Below, piece by piece: positions 6,681-13,540 of a stretch of 18,800 nt of DNA (position 1 is the first letter of the stretch; each line of letters starts with the position of its first letter). Location of the stretch: positions 1-18,800 of the forward strand of contig CANHYZ010000005.1 in NCBI GenBank assembly GCA_947464885.1, read 5' to 3'. Source of the DNA: Flavobacteriales bacterium (GTDB taxonomy: Bacteria; Bacteroidota; Bacteroidia; Flavobacteriales_D; Sanyastnellaceae). Made by a program: the position numbers and the translations under genes. Under the pieces are notes generated by a model. The model was given only the letters and a program-made list of their open reading frames with translations, did not search any database and was not told the origin of the DNA.

Positions 6681-7027
6681 ACAGTACTTCAGCGCGATAT
6701 GACTTTTTCCTGGATTCCATGCTTCTGGCCATGAGGAAGATTCGCGCGTATACGGCGGAATTTAAGTCGTTCAGTCAATTTAATCAGGACGAGTTGGTCA
6801 AGGATGCTGTCATCCGGAATTTCGAAATCATGGGAGAGAGCGTGAAGCATATTCCGTTCAGCTTCCAGCGAAAACACAAGCAATTACCATGGAACCACAT
6901 CTTGGCGTTGCGAAACTTTGTTGTGCATGAGTTTTTTGACGTGGACGATGAGGTGTTGTGGGAGATAATACAGACGGATCTTACACGAAATATTTCGGAT
7001 TTGGAAGAGATTATGGGGCGGAGGTAG
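6677..7027 (+). CDS. hepT: HepT-type HEPN toxin RNase with acceptor Tyr replaced by Phe
   Basis: A 116-residue all-helical HEPN protein of the HepT family: DAVIRNFEIMGESVKHIP (residues 43-60) followed by the active site LRNFVVHEFF (78-87). HEPN RNases use the Rx4H motif, here Arg79 and His84, both intact. In characterised HepT toxins the motif is Rx4HxY, and MntA AMPylates that Tyr to silence the enzyme. Here the residue is Phe86 (codon ttt), so it cannot be modified. Together with the broken active site of the partner, this indicates loss of AMPylation in the pair. The gene is coupled to mntA by a 4-bp overlap. Its last 17 bp overlap the convergent oxygenase gene. I infer either neutralisation by simple complex formation or a retired, still-translated system. 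Confidence 0.88.
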   Translation: MNSTSARYDFFLDSMLLAMRKIRAYTAEFKSFSQFNQDELVKDAVIRNFEIMGESVKHIPFSFQRKHKQLPWNHILALRNFVVHEFFDVDDEVLWEIIQTDLTRNISDLEEIMGRR

Positions 7028-7859
7028 ATGAATGTGGAGAATATCCGCTTGGGTAGGATTTAAGCTTTCGTTTTGAACGGTGGTATGGCTTCCGACGCGC
7101 CGGCATCAAACGCAATGTCAATTTGCGTAAGTCCATCAGCGTAATTGTAAATCCTCGTGCCCATCGTGATGGCAACGGAAATCCCAGTGTACGAATAAAA
7201 TCATCGTCGAATAGGCTGAGCACAAATGGCTGGAGTTTACGATGTGTCATTCGGGGAAAGAACCAACCAAGCATAAGCGTGAGTGTGGCCTGGCTTACCC
7301 TAGTATTGCTCAATGCAGGCTTGAATCGTTTCTTTTCGTATTGAATAGACCAAGCCTCCAATTCTTCAGCGTTTGAGGGGATGGAATGAATACCCATTGC
7401 ACGACCGATTTCTCGCCATACCAAGAATCCTGCTCGTAATTCATGCGGATGAAGTTGTCTTCTTCCAAATCGTTCTACCCATTTGCGAGGTTCAAAGATG
7501 AAGGTGCTCAAAACATAGAGGTAGTCATCATTCTGAATGGGAAAATGGCTGTGCACGAAGTTCATGCGCTCCAGCGCAGAGCGACCTCGCGGGTCGTTCA
7601 ATCCGAATTCAATGATATAATTGAGGATAATGTCGGTGTCGTCATAACGTCGCTGTGTACTGTGCTCGAATTTACCGGACTGATGGAGTACCCCCGAAAT
7701 AGCTGGCGAGGCAAATGTTTTGAAAAGCGCCAGTTCCAGTGCACGCGCATAATCCCACGGAAAATCATAGAATGAGCTCAGGCGCACAATTTCCCAATGA
7801 TCCTTCTCCGGATCTAACGCTGCTATGCGTGAAAGAACGTTGGAGCGCCAGGGATTCAT
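7011..7859 (-). CDS. MpaB/rubber-oxygenase-type (DUF2236-like) oxygenase
   Basis: A 282-residue protein resembling the MpaB family (the ER-bound oxygenase MpaB and the catalytic domain of latex-clearing proteins). Visible family features are RRYDDT (70-75), an ALERMNFVHSHF segment (95-106) with the His pair expected near a haem iron, NDDYLYVLSTFIFEP (110-124) and RKWVERFGRR (125-134). Family members are haem b proteins that oxidatively cleave isoprenoid or other lipid-like chains; the substrate here is unknown. No signal peptide is evident. The tail (about residues 255-282) is Arg/Lys/Ser-rich and probably disordered. The ATG overlaps the TGA of the upstream cNMP-domain gene (ATGA, 7856-7859), so the two are coupled. 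The 3' end overlaps convergent hepT by 17 bp. Confidence 0.75.
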   Translation of the reverse strand: MNPWRSNVLSRIAALDPEKDHWEIVRLSSFYDFPWDYARALELALFKTFASPAISGVLHQSGKFEHSTQRRYDDTDIILNYIIEFGLNDPRGRSALERMNFVHSHFPIQNDDYLYVLSTFIFEPRKWVERFGRRQLHPHELRAGFLVWREIGRAMGIHSIPSNAEELEAWSIQYEKKRFKPALSNTRVSQATLTLMLGWFFPRMTHRKLQPFVLSLFDDDFIRTLGFPLPSRWARGFTITLMDLRKLTLRLMPARRKPYHRSKRKLKSYPSGYSPHSSTSAP

Positions 7860-9697
7860 GCGCTCGTATCCGATTTGGTCATTAAAGAATGAGAGGTTTC
7901 ACTCAGCCTCTTGACCATGGTTTGCATCAGGTTCAGCGCAATCTCCGGTGCATCGCGTAGAGCCGACATGAAATCGGCGGAATGAATGAAGTAGGCACTT
8001 GTTGGCTCCACTGTAATGGCATTGGCTGTCGCTGGTATGCCACCTATACAGGAGAGTTCCCCCACCACATCATAAGCCCCCAAGTGTGAGATTACTTTTT
8101 GGTTTTCTCCGGAAATTTGAACCATTCCTGACTTAATAATCCAAATGCCCCGCGAAGCTTCACCTTGCTGAATGATGAATTCACCCTTGGCATGATGATG
8201 AATCTCTACATGCTTGCATAGTGCGTAGAGATATTCCGTTTGAATCGAAGAAAAAATAGGGGAGTCCTTCAAAAACAAAACAGCCTCGACGATGGGCTCC
8301 TCGGTAATTCTTCCTCCCAGATGTGATATAATTCCCTTAGCGAGATGCGACAGCCAGGGGTTGGTGTCTTCCGACATCGCTTTGAGCAAGGGTTGCGGAA
8401 TGGCATCGTTCGAAGTGTGCATGTTAATGTGTTTTTTGATGTGATGGACCTCCGACTGAATCGCAGTCAATAGTATGTCGTAGTTTTTTATATCGATGTC
8501 CTGTGTGAACTGAAGAAGGACCCGTTGACGTGCCTCTAAAACGGTTTTCTTTAACCGCAACAGAGGTTTAATGCGTTGTTTGGGCGTGCGTGAATTCACG
8601 CGAATGCTCAAGATAAGTGATGCGCAGGCATTGGCATGAAGCTTAAAATAGGTTAGCAGGGATTCAAACTGGGAGGAAGTGCCATATTCGCAAATATGCG
8701 TTGCCCACTGTCGCGCTTTTTCGAATTTCCGTTGCGTCAACAGATGTTTTATGATCACCACGCTACCTGCACCTGCGAAGGCCAATTCAGCCATCAACAA
8801 CTGACTAGTATGGGTTTCGCGCTGAAGCGCATCCATCAAAGTGCGAAAGAATGGTTCACGCGAAACGTCACTCCCTGACTGCCATTTGCGAATAGCGCGA
8901 TGAGCGAACAAGGGATTAATGGAAATCGTTTGAATAGCATGCGACCACCGAAGTGCTGCATGGTCAATCAATTGCGATAAAGCCTCTGTTTCTTCCCTTG
9001 AGTGTGCATGCATCAGTAAGGCTGTTCTGCGCCATGCTTGGTCGCGTGAGGCCATTAATACACGCAAGGATAGCGGCTTGGATATTTTGGTGCCCCATCG
9101 GTTGAATACACCCAGAATAGGATGAAAGCGATTCAGCACTTCATCTTGAATATGCGTGATGCTGCGCCATCCGACATGATTAATTTGAAGGTAATCGCGA
9201 TAACGATCTTCCCAGCTTCGTGCGCTTTTCGTATCGCTTAGTGATTGGTTTGATTGAAGGAGCATATCATCATGCGCTAAACAGGCACCAAGGGTGCAGA
9301 AGGCGAGGTCATAATTGATATGCGCGTTCATGCCCAGAAACATGCATTGCAGCACATTCAGTTTTCCTCTCTCCATGAGTTCAAGGGCCTCACGCCATGT
9401 CTTGCATTGCTCAGGCGATTTCTCCTCCCATAGTTGCATTTGCAAAAGGTAGATTTCCACAAATCGGCAACACATATCTGTGGCCCATTGTTGATTTGCA
9501 AAGGAGCCACCAAGGAGATTGTCGTAAACGTGCTTTGAAAAGGTGAGGTAGGTGAGTTGGAAAACAGCACGCGGATCCTTGCGATGCGTCATGTCTTTCA
9601 ATTCCTGCTCCATCCGGACAATGAGCGTAGCAAAATAAGCTTCCGAGTATCCACTATGAGGTGGCGATTGAAGTCCGATTACAGTGGCTTTCGACAT
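7856..9697 (-). CDS. DUF5995-like / helical / cyclic-nucleotide-binding-domain fusion protein
   Basis: A 613-residue soluble protein with three parts. Residues ~10-250 resemble DUF5995, marked by VLQCMFLGMNAHINYDL (115-131), the hallmark NAHIN segment. Residues ~250-470 are helical and HEAT-like, with no motif I can name. Residues ~475-603 are a cNMP-binding beta-roll (KGEFIIQQGEASRGIWIIKSG, then YDVVGELSCIGGIPATANA). In the phosphate-binding cassette the Gly-Glu pair (546-547) is present, but the Arg that normally contacts the cyclic phosphate is Ala556. Classical cAMP binding is therefore doubtful and another ligand or a structural role is possible. There is no DNA-binding helix, so it is not a Crp-type regulator. 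It overlaps the oxygenase gene by 4 bp, suggesting a regulatory or scaffold subunit. The ATG at 9697 is followed by a normal hydrophilic start. Confidence 0.8.
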   Translation of the reverse strand: MSKATVIGLQSPPHSGYSEAYFATLIVRMEQELKDMTHRKDPRAVFQLTYLTFSKHVYDNLLGGSFANQQWATDMCCRFVEIYLLQMQLWEEKSPEQCKTWREALELMERGKLNVLQCMFLGMNAHINYDLAFCTLGACLAHDDMLLQSNQSLSDTKSARSWEDRYRDYLQINHVGWRSITHIQDEVLNRFHPILGVFNRWGTKISKPLSLRVLMASRDQAWRRTALLMHAHSREETEALSQLIDHAALRWSHAIQTISINPLFAHRAIRKWQSGSDVSREPFFRTLMDALQRETHTSQLLMAELAFAGAGSVVIIKHLLTQRKFEKARQWATHICEYGTSSQFESLLTYFKLHANACASLILSIRVNSRTPKQRIKPLLRLKKTVLEARQRVLLQFTQDIDIKNYDILLTAIQSEVHHIKKHINMHTSNDAIPQPLLKAMSEDTNPWLSHLAKGIISHLGGRITEEPIVEAVLFLKDSPIFSSIQTEYLYALCKHVEIHHHAKGEFIIQQGEASRGIWIIKSGMVQISGENQKVISHLGAYDVVGELSCIGGIPATANAITVEPTSAYFIHSADFMSALRDAPEIALNLMQTMVKRLSETSHSLMTKSDTSA

Positions 9698-9846
9698 GTT
9701 TCCGTTGGGTGGTGGCTTAGGTGGGCCAAGATAGCGATGAATACTACCTGAGTGCTGTTAGCTTATTCTATCCATTTTTTGATAATTCCCCGGCCATTTC
9801 TAACGGACTCATTACCTTTCCGCATCTAAAAAACGTATCGTGCTCC

Positions 9847-10575
9847 ATGTTGGCAACTTCGCGTAATACGGTGTTTCGGTTATTCGGTGCAACAGTAAGG
9901 CTGCTGCGCGTTCTGGTCATGGTATTCGTATACGGGTTGCTCTGCTATGCGCTGTTCGCGGCTGTAAGCGCAATCATTCCGTTGCCTGCGGAGGAAATGT
10001 CTTCTACGGAAAATCCGACTTACGACGTTTACCTGCTCAAATCAGGTCCTCATACCGACTTTTTTGTGAAAGCCAAAACAGAAGTTCATGATTGGACTCT
10101 TGACTTTCCTTACGTCAACAACGCGGACCCGGACACGACACTTCCATGGCTTGCCATTGGTTGGGGAGACAAGGGGTTTTATCTCAACACACCTACGTGG
10201 GCAGATTTGACCGTCAGCACAGCGGTATCGGCAGCAACGGGTTTGGGCACGGCGGGAATACATGCTACGTATTATTATACCGTGCCGGAGTATAAACCAA
10301 TAGTGAAGTTGGGTTTGACAGAGAATCAGTATCGCCGATTGTGCCGCTATATTTCACGAACACTTATTGCCGATTCGCAAGGCAAGCGCATTATGCTTCA
10401 ACCACTGAAACCGGGAGTTAACTATGAGCATGATCGTTATTATGATGCCCATGGCACCTACAGCATGATTCATACATGCAATACTTGGGTCAATAATGGG
10501 TTAAAGGTATCCGGTCAACGGGCATGCCTCTGGACCGGCTTTGCGGAAGGAATATTTTATCAATATGGTCAGTAA
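9847..10575 (+). CDS. Membrane-anchored DUF2459-like (TIGR02117-type) protein
   Basis: A 242-residue protein. The frame stays open upstream to a GTG at 9721, but the ATG at 9847 puts an ordinary N-terminal membrane anchor in place (RLLRVLVMVFVYGLLCYALFA, about 18-38), so I prefer it. Family features include an HTDF segment (about 69-72), a long conserved middle with LPWLAIGWGDKGFYLNTPTWADL, and a C-terminal CNTWVNNGLK (Cys211) followed by LWTGFAEGIFYQY. The spaced His...Cys pattern suggests a permuted NlpC/P60-like fold, but that is inference and no activity is established for the family. The catalytic part should face the periplasm. Its stop overlaps the start of the hydrolase-like gene by 11 bp, so the two are probably cotranscribed. 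It is divergent from the cNMP-domain gene across 149 bp, where I see no clean promoter. Confidence 0.75.
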   Translation: MLATSRNTVFRLFGATVRLLRVLVMVFVYGLLCYALFAAVSAIIPLPAEEMSSTENPTYDVYLLKSGPHTDFFVKAKTEVHDWTLDFPYVNNADPDTTLPWLAIGWGDKGFYLNTPTWADLTVSTAVSAATGLGTAGIHATYYYTVPEYKPIVKLGLTENQYRRLCRYISRTLIADSQGKRIMLQPLKPGVNYEHDRYYDAHGTYSMIHTCNTWVNNGLKVSGQRACLWTGFAEGIFYQYGQ

Positions 10576-11392
10576 ACAAATTCTCTTGGTTGTTCTCTCA
10601 CTCATCACCATAACGTTGAGTGCCCAAAAGCGTTACCTTGTTTTCTCCAATGGTTACCGTGGCTTGCACCTCGATACCATGACGACGTCCAATGAAATCT
10701 ACACGGTCTCTCCGGCCGGTGGTATGTCGCCAGCGGGCTATTGGTTCGATATCGACGATACCTTAATTTCAAGGTTTCAGCCGGTTACGCCACTGTATAT
10801 CGACGGGCACCATCCTGTGGCAACCTCCATGCATCGCACCAAAAGACGCAGTATATGGTCCTGGCTGGTGACACGCTTTGGCTGGGTGGGGCGCAGCAAT
10901 TGGGGCTTCAATGATGAGCCCAATGAGGAGGGTTTTCAAATTCGATTTGAAAATGGCAAACGATGTGGAGAGCGTTTTATAGTTGGTATTGCACCTCATT
11001 CGCAGGATACCATCGACGTTGTTTGCCATAGCATGGGTTATTCCTATGCTTTGGGATTTCTGGACGCGGTAAGTCCCTATGTCGTTTTGGGTAAAATACT
11101 CATCCTCGCTCCGGAAAGTCCGGGTATTAAAGGCACTGACTGGAACAAGTTTCAGGAAGTCTGGCAATATGGAAGTGATCGATTTGAGAAGGGTGCGGAT
11201 ATAACCTGCAGGCAAGACGGTATTGCACCGCAGTGCGCGGTTGCCGGTATCGATCAACTGAACCCGGAAAAGGGAGGCCGGCTTTTCATTCCCAAAGGCG
11301 CTAAAAAAGGCTTCATTCGAAGTCATCACTTGAGTTACTGGGACTGGTTTTACGACATTAAACAGGGCGATCGTGGATGGTTTGGAAGGTGA
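10565..11392 (+). CDS. Exported alpha/beta-hydrolase-like protein
   Basis: A 275-residue protein with a signal peptide (MVSKQILLVVLSLITITLSA, then QKRYLVF). The nucleophile elbow of a lipase/esterase fold is visible: IDVVCHSMGYSYALGF, with Ser156 in CHSMG; the first Gly of GxSxG is Cys. The preceding strand (ERFIVGIAP) and following strand (KILILAPESPG) fit the fold, and His254/255 in RSHHLSYW are candidate catalytic histidines. The acid residue is not obvious. The ATG at 10565 is chosen over an upstream in-frame start at 10541 because it begins the signal peptide directly. It overlaps the DUF2459-like gene by 11 bp. Substrate unknown; a secreted lipase, esterase or acyl-transferring enzyme are all possible. 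Confidence 0.7.
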   Translation: MVSKQILLVVLSLITITLSAQKRYLVFSNGYRGLHLDTMTTSNEIYTVSPAGGMSPAGYWFDIDDTLISRFQPVTPLYIDGHHPVATSMHRTKRRSIWSWLVTRFGWVGRSNWGFNDEPNEEGFQIRFENGKRCGERFIVGIAPHSQDTIDVVCHSMGYSYALGFLDAVSPYVVLGKILILAPESPGIKGTDWNKFQEVWQYGSDRFEKGADITCRQDGIAPQCAVAGIDQLNPEKGGRLFIPKGAKKGFIRSHHLSYWDWFYDIKQGDRGWFGR

Positions 11393-11411
11393 TTCACCCA
11401 CGCTATCTTTG
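11381..11411 (+). promoter_or_regulatory. Bacteroidota-type promoter for the Crp/Fnr gene
   Basis: TTTG (11381-11384), a 19-nt spacer and TATCTTTG (11404-11411) match the TTTG-N19-TAnnTTTG consensus exactly. The upstream element lies inside the last codons of the hydrolase-like gene. Transcription should start about 5-8 nt after 11411, leaving fewer than 10 nt before the ATG at 11424. Confidence 0.8.
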
Positions 11412-11423
11412 AAGCATTAATCC

Positions 11424-12029
11424 ATGATTGACTTCACGCAATATTTTAAGGGTCATTCTCTTGCTGAGTCTTCCGAGCTCAATGAACTCCTTAGTCAGGT
11501 GAAGTTGGTCAACGTAAAGCGAGGCGAGGTACTTCAGCACCGCGGAGATGATGCCAAACACGCCTATTTTGTGAGAAGCGGTCTGCTTCGAAGTTTTAGT
11601 GTCGATGAAAAAGGCAAGGAGCACGTGTTCATGTTTGCTCCGGAAGGCTGGATTATTTCCGATATTCAATCAACCGCGATGCAATCCCCCGCTGTTTTGT
11701 CAATTGATGCATTGGAAGACACAGAAGTAGAGGTCATCCGCGCGGATATATTTGAGGAGTTGGTCAATAAGCACATGGGCAGTCATCCTGACTTTGCCGG
11801 GTTGGAATTGAACCGATTGTTGCGGCGTATAGCGGTGTTGCAAAAGCGCGTGCTGCTGCTTTTGAGTGCCTCGGCTACCGAGCGCTATCAGGAGTTTATT
11901 ACGACCTATCCCAATCTGCAACAGCGTGTTTCTCAGCGCTTAATTGCGTCCTATTTGGGAATTACCCCGGAGGCACTTAGTCGTATTCGTGTGGAGTTAA
12001 TTAAATCGGAGCGAAGTGCGAGTATATAG
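11424..12029 (+). CDS. Crp/Fnr family transcription regulator
   Basis: A 201-residue regulator. Residues ~15-110 form a cNMP-type beta-roll (VKRGEVLQHRGDDAKHAYFVRSG, LLRSFSVDEKGKEHVFMFAPEGW, ALEDTEVEVIRADIFEEL). A long dimer helix follows, then a C-terminal winged helix with the recognition region at about 167-190 (QQRVSQRLIASYLGITPEALSRIR). This layout is common in Bacteroidota. The beta-roll lacks the cAMP-binding GE...RxA cassette, so the ligand is not cAMP or there is none. There are no Fnr-type N-terminal Cys. Targets cannot be predicted; adjacent genes are candidates. It has its own exact-match promoter with a very short leader, so it is not dependent on the hydrolase operon. Confidence 0.92.
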   Translation: MIDFTQYFKGHSLAESSELNELLSQVKLVNVKRGEVLQHRGDDAKHAYFVRSGLLRSFSVDEKGKEHVFMFAPEGWIISDIQSTAMQSPAVLSIDALEDTEVEVIRADIFEELVNKHMGSHPDFAGLELNRLLRRIAVLQKRVLLLLSASATERYQEFITTYPNLQQRVSQRLIASYLGITPEALSRIRVELIKSERSASI

Positions 12030-12050
12030 CCATGGCTAAACCCCTGTTTG

Positions 12051-12083
12051 TTGCGATTTGATGGGGCATTACACCTATATTTG
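12051..12083 (+). promoter_or_regulatory. Bacteroidota-type promoter for the pterin dehydratase gene
   Basis: TTG (12051-12053), a 22-nt spacer and TATATTTG (12076-12083), a full match to TAnnTTTG. The spacer is at the long end of the accepted range. Expected start of transcription is near 12090, giving a leader of ~15 nt to the ATG at 12105. This supports the short start for that gene. Confidence 0.65.
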
Positions 12084-12104
12084 TCCAAATTTAACCACCG
12101 CCCT

Positions 12105-12338
12105 ATGTGGAAGGAAACTGATAACAAACTGGTACGAGAATTCCGATTTAAGGATTTTCAGGAAGCCTTCACGTTTATGACACGTGTAGCTTTCATCAGT
12201 GAGAAGATGGGACACCATCCTGCATGGTTTAACGTATACAACTATGTGCGCGTTGAATTGAGCACTCACGATGCAGGGGACATTATCACCGATCGCGACC
12301 GCAGATTGGCATTGGCAATAGACGAGATTTTACAATAA
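12105..12338 (+). CDS. 4a-hydroxytetrahydrobiopterin dehydratase (pterin-4a-carbinolamine dehydratase)
   Basis: A 77-residue cytosolic enzyme that dehydrates 4a-hydroxytetrahydropterin, recycling the pterin cofactor of aromatic amino-acid hydroxylases. The family signature is clear: EKMGHHPAWFNVYN (33-46) and STHDAGDIT-like (53-61), giving catalytic His37, His38 and His55; the 17-residue spacing of the last two matches the mammalian enzyme (His62/His79). The frame is open back to 12048, but the TAnnTTTG promoter at 12076-12083 lies inside that extension and the protein beginning MWKETDNKL matches the compact form common in Bacteroidota, so I use the ATG at 12105. No phenylalanine hydroxylase gene is present in this window, so the partner must be elsewhere if there is one. 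Confidence 0.93.
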   Translation: MWKETDNKLVREFRFKDFQEAFTFMTRVAFISEKMGHHPAWFNVYNYVRVELSTHDAGDIITDRDRRLALAIDEILQ

Positions 12339-12412
12339 CAGCGATTTGAACCACTAGTTTGGCCGGGTAGAAAACGATTTTACCGAAAGCCGAAAACGAA
12401 AAACACCTATTG

Positions 12413-13516
12413 ATGGAAACCATGGAAAAGGCTGCAGTTAACGTTACTGAAGCCTCAGTCACCGGTCGAATGTCGACCTTCAATCACGAACAACTTGTAT
12501 TCTGCCAAGACAACGAAACAGGGTTACGTTCGATCATCGCAATTCACAATACCACCCTTGGTCCCGCAGTTGGCGGAACACGCATGTGGGCCTATGGCTC
12601 CGAGGAAGAAGCCATCACTGATGCGCTGCGACTTTCTCGCGGAATGACCTATAAGAATTCACTCGCCGGCTTGAATATCGGTGGAGGAAAGGCCGTCATC
12701 ATTGGCGATGCGCGCACACAGAAAAGTGAAGCACTCATGCGCCGCTTCGGTAAGTTCGTCAACAATTGTGGCGGTAAGTACATTACAGCTGAAGATGTTG
12801 GTATTTCCACGCGCGACATGGAATATGTTCGTTTGGAAACTAAGCACGTCGTTGGACTGCCTGAATACCTCGGTGGTAGCGGAGATCCAAGTCCGGTCAC
12901 GGCCTATGGCGTTTACATGGGTATGAAAGCGAGCCAGAAGGAAGTTTCGGGCAACGACTCATTGACAGGAAAGAAAGTCGTGGTGCAGGGCGTTGGCCAT
13001 GTGGGCGAGTATTTGGTGGAGCATTTGGTGAAGGAAGGCGCTGAGGTGACTATCTGCGATATCTATGAAGATCGCGTCAATGCCGTTGTGAAAAAGCACG
13101 GCGTAAAGGCCGTTGACCCAAAGGAAATCTATGACCTGCCGATGGACATCTACAGTCCATGTGCGCTGGGAGCGACCATCAATGACGACACGCTGGACCG
13201 ATTGAAGTGTAGTATCATCTGCGGCGCGGCCAACAACCAGCTCAAGGATGAAAAGGTGCATGGAGTTGAAGTGCTCAAGCGCGGCATTCTTTACGCTCCT
13301 GATTACTTGGTGAACGCCGGCGGTATAATCAATTGCTACTGGGAAATTGTGGGTTACAACCGCAATGCAGCCCTTGCGCAGACCGAAGGCATCTATAGTA
13401 CCGCATTGAATATTTTCAATATTTCGAAGACAAAATCCATCCCGACTTATTTAGCGGCGAATCAACTTGCGGAAGCAAGAATTGCTTCCATAGCCAAGAT
13501 TAAGTCTACGATGTAA
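12413..13516 (+). CDS. Leucine dehydrogenase-like Glu/Leu/Phe/Val dehydrogenase
   Basis: A 367-residue NAD-dependent amino-acid dehydrogenase that reversibly deaminates branched-chain amino acids to 2-oxo acids. Diagnostic residues match leucine dehydrogenase: LGPAVGGTRMW (49-59), catalytic Lys81 (MTYKN) and Lys93 (GGGKAV), 12 apart as in the Bacillus enzyme (Lys68/Lys80), and Asp128 (AEDVG), 35 further on as in Asp115. The Rossmann motif GVGHVG is at 193-198, with Asp216 ending the second strand, favouring NAD over NADP. Length is typical (about 360). The ATG at 12413 is preferred; TTG at 12410 and ATG at 12422 are alternatives. nusB follows after 24 nt and miaA after that, so this likely heads a three-gene operon. 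I found no exact TAnnTTTG promoter in the 70 nt upstream. Confidence 0.92.
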   Translation: METMEKAAVNVTEASVTGRMSTFNHEQLVFCQDNETGLRSIIAIHNTTLGPAVGGTRMWAYGSEEEAITDALRLSRGMTYKNSLAGLNIGGGKAVIIGDARTQKSEALMRRFGKFVNNCGGKYITAEDVGISTRDMEYVRLETKHVVGLPEYLGGSGDPSPVTAYGVYMGMKASQKEVSGNDSLTGKKVVVQGVGHVGEYLVEHLVKEGAEVTICDIYEDRVNAVVKKHGVKAVDPKEIYDLPMDIYSPCALGATINDDTLDRLKCSIICGAANNQLKDEKVHGVEVLKRGILYAPDYLVNAGGIINCYWEIVGYNRNAALAQTEGIYSTALNIFNISKTKSIPTYLAANQLAEARIASIAKIKSTM

Positions 13517-13540
13517 CCCAATTTAAACTGTAAAACTACT

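Noticed and set aside
10769..11401. A 210-codon minus-strand frame opposite the hydrolase-like gene
   Set aside because: The plus strand has a signal peptide, nucleophile elbow and gene coupling; the minus frame has none of these.
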